From Actinoplanes sp. KI2 (GTDB lineage Bacteria > Actinomycetota > Actinomycetes > Mycobacteriales > Micromonosporaceae): a stretch of 64,000 nucleotides of DNA. Every line of letters begins with the position of its first letter. Positions within the stretch are counted from its first letter, which is position 1. The stretch lies in NCBI RefSeq assembly GCF_025630775.1, contig NZ_JAOSZE010000042.1, positions 37,694 to 101,693 of the forward strand. Direction: 5' to 3'. Below the pieces are notes generated by a model. It was not told the origin of the DNA, ran no database searches, and saw nothing but the letters and a program-made list of their open reading frames with translations. A program made the position numbers and the translations under genes. Below are positions 60,792 to 64,000 of this stretch, piece after piece.

Positions 60792-61259
60792 ATGACGAAC
60801 GAACGAGCCGGCGTCGCACAGACCCTTGCCTGGCAGGGGCTGGCGAACCGGATCGTACGAGGACTGTTGCGGGCGCCGCTGGTGTCCCGCGGCATCGGGA
60901 AACGACTGATCACGCTGTATGTGGTGGGGCGCAAGTCCGGGAAGCACTACGCCGTTCCGGTTGCGTACACCCCGCACGAGGGGGCCCTGCTGATCGGGTC
61001 GCCGTTCGGATGGGGCCGCAACCTGCGGACCGGTGATCCGATCGAGGTCCGGTACAAGGGCCGACGACGTACGGCGGATGTTGTCGTACACGCCGACGAG
61101 GACGCGGTGGTCGAGGATTACGCCGTGATCGCGCGCGACAACCGCAACTTCGCCCAGTTCAACCGGATCGGGTTCGACGAGCGTGGCAATCCCGATCCGG
61201 CGGATCTGCGAGCGGCTTGGGTCGCGGGCGCCCGGTCCTTCCGGTTGACCCTGCGCTGA
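60792..61259 (+). CDS. Nitroreductase/deazaflavin-dependent (F420) oxidoreductase, DDN family
   Basis: The 155-residue protein belongs to the F420-dependent nitroreductase (Ddn-like) family: LYVVGRKSGKHYAVPVAYT, then LLIGSPFGWGRNLRTGDPIEV. These proteins bind F420 or other flavins in a split beta-barrel. Substrate unknown; quinone reduction is known in mycobacterial relatives. The ATG is at 60792. It follows pflA after 60 bases and may be read through. It is convergent with the TetR gene. Confidence 0.82.
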   Translation: MTNERAGVAQTLAWQGLANRIVRGLLRAPLVSRGIGKRLITLYVVGRKSGKHYAVPVAYTPHEGALLIGSPFGWGRNLRTGDPIEVRYKGRRRTADVVVHADEDAVVEDYAVIARDNRNFAQFNRIGFDERGNPDPADLRAAWVAGARSFRLTLR

Positions 61260-61265
61260 CCGGGG

Positions 61266-61916
61266 TCAGGTGGCGCGGTTCCAGCGGGCGCCCAGCTCGG
61301 CCTGGGTGGGTGCGGTGCCGGTCAGGGCGCCGTACGAGCTCGCCGCGGTGCGCAGGCCGGCGAGGTGCATGTCGAGGTAGCGCCGGCGCAGTTCGCGGAT
61401 CCGCTCGGCATCGCCGAGACGGATCGCGGCGAGTTGCTCGTAGACCATCGTCAGGTCGGTGTTCCGGAGGTCAGGGCGGACCGCGCCGTTCTGCTGGGCG
61501 CGGTGCAGGATGGCGTCGGCGAGCACACCCGCCCGGGCGGCGAGCTCGCGGTGCTCCGGCGTGGGCGTGAACCGGCCGGCGAGATGCACCGTGAGGGAGT
61601 GGACGTCGGCGTCGACGATCCCGCGCAGGAACTGGACGAACCCCTCCCACGGGTCGGCGAGCTCGCCCGCCTGCTGCGCGATCGTGACGAACTCCTGCAG
61701 CCCGTCCAGGCAGAGCGTCGCCAGCAGGGCCTCTTTGCTGGGGTAGCGCCGGTACAGCGCGCTGATCCCGACGCCTGCCACCCGGGCGACCTCGCCGATC
61801 GGGGCGTCCGGTTCCGCGATGAAGACCGTCCGCGCGGAGGCGAGGATCGCGTCGTCGTTGCGGGCGGCCTGGGCCCGTCGGCCGTTGAGGACCCTCCGCT
61901 CGGTGTGCTCGCTCAT
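61266..61916 (-). CDS. TetR-family repressor
   Basis: The 216-residue regulator has a TetR helix-turn-helix (IGEVARVAGVGISALYRRYPSKEALLATLC, in pieces, about residues 38-70) and a ligand domain. The ATG at 61916 has GGAGGG six bases before it. It is divergent from the TIGR03086 gene, and the gap holds two palindromes with the same half-site. Those are the likely operators, controlling both genes. Confidence 0.88.
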   Translation of the reverse strand: MSEHTERRVLNGRRAQAARNDDAILASARTVFIAEPDAPIGEVARVAGVGISALYRRYPSKEALLATLCLDGLQEFVTIAQQAGELADPWEGFVQFLRGIVDADVHSLTVHLAGRFTPTPEHRELAARAGVLADAILHRAQQNGAVRPDLRNTDLTMVYEQLAAIRLGDAERIRELRRRYLDMHLAGLRTAASSYGALTGTAPTQAELGARWNRAT

Positions 61917-61964
61917 GGTCACCCTCCGCCTGGTCAAGGAGCGTCGTCAGATTAGCACTTGTGC

Positions 61965-61982
61965 GGAACGGAGCGTTCCGTT
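61965..61982. promoter_or_regulatory. TetR operator 1
   Basis: GGAACGGAGCGTTCCGTT contains arms AACGGA and TCCGTT, imperfect at the centre. It lies 48 bases upstream of the tetR start and shares its half-site AACGGA with operator 2. Confidence 0.55.
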
Positions 61983-61990
61983 ACGCTGCA

Positions 61991-62015
61991 GGAACGGAAC
62001 GATTCGTTCCGTTCC
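61991..62015. promoter_or_regulatory. TetR operator 2
   Basis: A 25-bp palindrome with arms GGAACGGAACGA and TCGTTCCGTTCC is perfect except for the central base. It lies 33 bases upstream of the TIGR03086 start. It is one of the strongest palindromes in the window and suits two TetR dimers or one extended site. Confidence 0.65.
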
Positions 62016-62048
62016 GAAGTTGCCAGACCGCACTGCCGAGGAGAAATG

Positions 62049-62639
62049 ATGACCACCTCCACCTGGACGATCCTGGACCACGCCCACACGGCGCTGCGCG
62101 CCGCGACCGCCGCGCTGACCACCGCCGACCTCGGCCGGGCGACCCCCTGCGCCGAGTGGACCGTCGCCCAGGTGCTCCAGCACGCGGCCGGCGACCAGCT
62201 CGCCTACGTCTCGGCGATCACCGGGGAGGGCGGCCCGGCGGAAAATCCGTTCGCGCCCTCCGGCGTCCTGGCCGGCACCCCGGCCGAGCTGGTCGAGCCC
62301 GCCCTCACCGCGTCGGCCGTCGCCTTCGCCTCGGTCGACCCGGCCGCGTCGACGCCGACCCCGCTGCCGCAGGGTGCCCTGCCCGCCGCCACCGCGGCCG
62401 GTGCCGCCGCCCTCGACGCCGGCGTCCATGCCTGGGACGTCGCGGTCGCGACCGGTCAGCGCTCGCCGCTCGACGACGAGCTCGCCGCGCGGTTGCTGTC
62501 CGTGGCCCGGGCGATCGTCGAGCCGTTGCGCCCGTACGGCGCCTACGCCCCCGCGCTGGAGTCCCACGAGGACGACGGCGCCGCGGCGGAGCTGCTGCGC
62601 TACCTCGGCCGCGACCCGCACTGGTCGCCGGCTCGCTGA
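62049..62639 (+). CDS. TIGR03086-family (DinB-like, metal-binding) protein
   Basis: The 196-residue protein belongs to the mycothiol-dependent DinB-like/TIGR03086 group: TPCAEWTVAQVLQHAAGDQLAYV, then ALDAGVHAWDVAVATG. The His residues of the helical bundle could bind a metal. The start at the ATG at 62049 has GAGGAG 5 bases upstream; an ATG three bases before is in frame. Control by the divergent TetR is likely. Reaction unknown. Confidence 0.78.
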   Translation: MTTSTWTILDHAHTALRAATAALTTADLGRATPCAEWTVAQVLQHAAGDQLAYVSAITGEGGPAENPFAPSGVLAGTPAELVEPALTASAVAFASVDPAASTPTPLPQGALPAATAAGAAALDAGVHAWDVAVATGQRSPLDDELAARLLSVARAIVEPLRPYGAYAPALESHEDDGAAAELLRYLGRDPHWSPAR

Positions 62640-62964
62640 GGCGTCGTCGTCGCCCGATGAAAGGTGGTCAGCCGGAAACCGCGGTGGGCACCGGCCACCG
62701 CGTGCAAAATATCCTCAGAAATCCGGTGCGAAGCATCGCGTTCGGTCAATGGGATTGTCAACCATCGGCTGACCTGCATCGATGTCCACTTCGGAACGTC
62801 TCGGAATCGCGGTGTGGACCGACTTGCGGCAAATGCCCGCCATGACAGGCGATCCGCACCTGCCCTACGATCTCGTCCGAACACCGGCCGGACGTATCGG
62901 CGTTCATCGACCCGGCGAGCACGAAGCCATTTCCGCCGCCGGATGGCGGCTCAGGAGGCCATTG
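62640..62964. other. Intergenic stretch without a clear gene
   Basis: The 325 bases before the SBP gene contain one hairpin, GCGGTGG/CCACCGC at 62681-62701, a possible terminator for the gene before it. Elsewhere I see no open frame with homology and no riboswitch pattern I recognise. A promoter for the SBP gene should lie here. Confidence 0.6.
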
Positions 62965-63999
62965 ATGATCAGACGTTCTCGTGCGCTGGCGGCGGTACTG
63001 CTGACCGCAGTGCTCGTGACCACGAGCGCCTGCTCGGGCTCGGACAAGAAGGACAGCAGCGCCGCGGCGGCCAACGGAAAGAGCGGCGAGCCCACGAAGG
63101 TCAGCTACGTGACCGGGTTCGGCGCGGTGGGCCGGGACGCCTTCGCCTGGGTGGCGAAGGAGAAGGGCTACTTCCAGGCCGCCGGCTTGGACGTCGACAT
63201 CCAGAAGGGCGCCGGCAACACCCAGAACCTGACGCTGCTCAAGTCCGGGCAGGTTCAGTTCGCGGCCATGGACTTCTCCGGCGCCACGGTGCTGTCCGGC
63301 CAGGGCAAGTTCACCAACTGGCGCGCGGTCGCCGCGATCCACCAGCAGACGCTGGTTTCGATCATGACGACGAAGGACACCGGCATCACCAAGCCGACCG
63401 ACCTGGCGGGCAAGAAGATCGCGACCGGCAGCGGAACGGTCAGCGAGCTGCTGTTCCCCGCGTACGCGAAGCTCGCCGGCCTGGATCCCAAGACGGTGAC
63501 CATGCAGGGCGTGCAGCCCACCGCGCTGAACGGTCTGATGGCGCAGCGCAAGGTGGACGCGCTGAGCACCTTCCTGCTCAGCAAGAAGGCGCTCGAGACG
63601 ACCTCCAAGAAGGAGGTCGTGGTCATGCCGTACAGCGACTACCTCGGCGACCTGTTCGGCAACGTCATCGTCGCCCGCGACGACGTCATCAACTCCGACA
63701 AGGAACTGGTCAAGAAGTTCGTCGGCGCGATGCTGCAGGGCCTGCAGTACACCCTGGACCACCCGGACGAGGCGGCCGCGATCCTCAACAAGGCCGAGCC
63801 GTCCGCCAAGATCCCGGCCGCGATCGGCGAGATCACCGCGATGAAGCCGTACACGTCGCCGCCGAACGGCGCCCCGCTCGGCTACCTCGACCAGCAGCGG
63901 GTGGCCCGGAGCATCGCCGTCCTGCAGGGCAACGGCCTGATGCCGGCCGGACTGACGCCCGACAAGGTTGCCGACTTCAGCTTCGTGACGCAGAGCTGA
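62965..63999 (+). CDS. ABC transporter substrate-binding lipoprotein, NMT1/SsuA-like
   Basis: The 344-residue lipoprotein has a signal peptide ending in TTSAC and an NMT1/SsuA-type domain (KVSYVTGFGAVGRDAFAWVA, LDVDIQKGAGNTQNLTLLKSGQVQFAAMD). Such proteins bind sulfonates, nitrate, pyrimidine precursors or riboflavin-like substrates; which one is not readable. AGGAGG six bases before the ATG at 62965 decides the start. The gene ends at the window edge, and its permease and ATPase should follow outside. Confidence 0.85.
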   Translation: MIRRSRALAAVLLTAVLVTTSACSGSDKKDSSAAAANGKSGEPTKVSYVTGFGAVGRDAFAWVAKEKGYFQAAGLDVDIQKGAGNTQNLTLLKSGQVQFAAMDFSGATVLSGQGKFTNWRAVAAIHQQTLVSIMTTKDTGITKPTDLAGKKIATGSGTVSELLFPAYAKLAGLDPKTVTMQGVQPTALNGLMAQRKVDALSTFLLSKKALETTSKKEVVVMPYSDYLGDLFGNVIVARDDVINSDKELVKKFVGAMLQGLQYTLDHPDEAAAILNKAEPSAKIPAAIGEITAMKPYTSPPNGAPLGYLDQQRVARSIAVLQGNGLMPAGLTPDKVADFSFVTQS

Positions 64000-64000
64000 C

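Noticed and set aside
62640..62964. TPP or other riboswitch before the SBP gene
   Set aside because: No conserved riboswitch core is visible; the hairpin at 62681-62701 is a simple stem.

Overview
The window reads as chromosome of a high-GC, spore-forming-type actinomycete, most likely a member of the Micromonosporaceae (Actinoplanes-like). The grounds are the very high GC content, frequent GTG/TTG starts and tight ATGA/GTGA overlaps, an XRE-DUF5753/DUF397 regulator pair, a two-domain LysX, an LpqY-SugABC transporter, secreted polysaccharide-binding enzymes with CBM2 or F5/8 modules, and an F420-type nitroreductase. The genus is inference. I found no rRNA, tRNA or CRISPR.

Layout. 50-6517 (minus) is a complete narGHJI respiratory nitrate reductase operon, divergent from moeA; the gap holds two DosR/DevR-like boxes. 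7837-9284 is a cysE-cysK pair. 9374-10817 is a Cys-ligand winged-helix regulator of SufR type with a YwiC-like membrane protein. 11042-12427 is a secreted GH16 glucanase behind two LacI-type operators. 12455-15011 is a second SufR-type regulator facing folE and a FAD reductase. 15039-20713 holds a membrane protein, a secreted beta-propeller protein and lysX. 20784-22710 holds small proteins and an XRE/DUF397 pair. 22753-28590 (minus) is lpqY-sugA-sugB-sugC plus a GH13 alpha-glucosidase. 28738-33200 holds an aminotransferase, a secreted GH5 mannanase behind a CebR-type operator, and small enzymes. 33309-38789 is one 1826-residue Ser/Thr kinase-ATPase-histidine kinase.

40824-43343 is a small mobile island. 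An intact IS5-type element lies at its left edge and an inverted fragment of the same element at its right edge; between them are a lipoprotein gene, a NUDIX fragment and a dead integrase. The insertion clips the end of a DUF3626 gene. 43460-51970 is mainly cell-envelope and secreted functions: a phospholipase D-like protein, a glutamine amidotransferase, a CBM2-kelch protein behind two palindromes, an unusual efeO-efeB iron pair, a CPA1 antiporter and a GDSL hydrolase. 52157-54657 holds a patatin, CorA and a membrane protein. 54881-60732 is adhE-pflB-pflA, a fermentative module. 60792-63999 holds an F420-type nitroreductase, a TetR regulator with two operators facing a TIGR03086 protein, and a lipoprotein SBP that probably starts an ABC operon running off the window.

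Together the window combines oxygen-limitation functions (nitrate respiration, Moco synthesis, YwiC, PFL/AdhE) with secreted polysaccharide degradation under LacI-type operators and trehalose-type sugar uptake. The oxygen-limitation link rests on gene content and on the boxes upstream of narG; it has not been tested.
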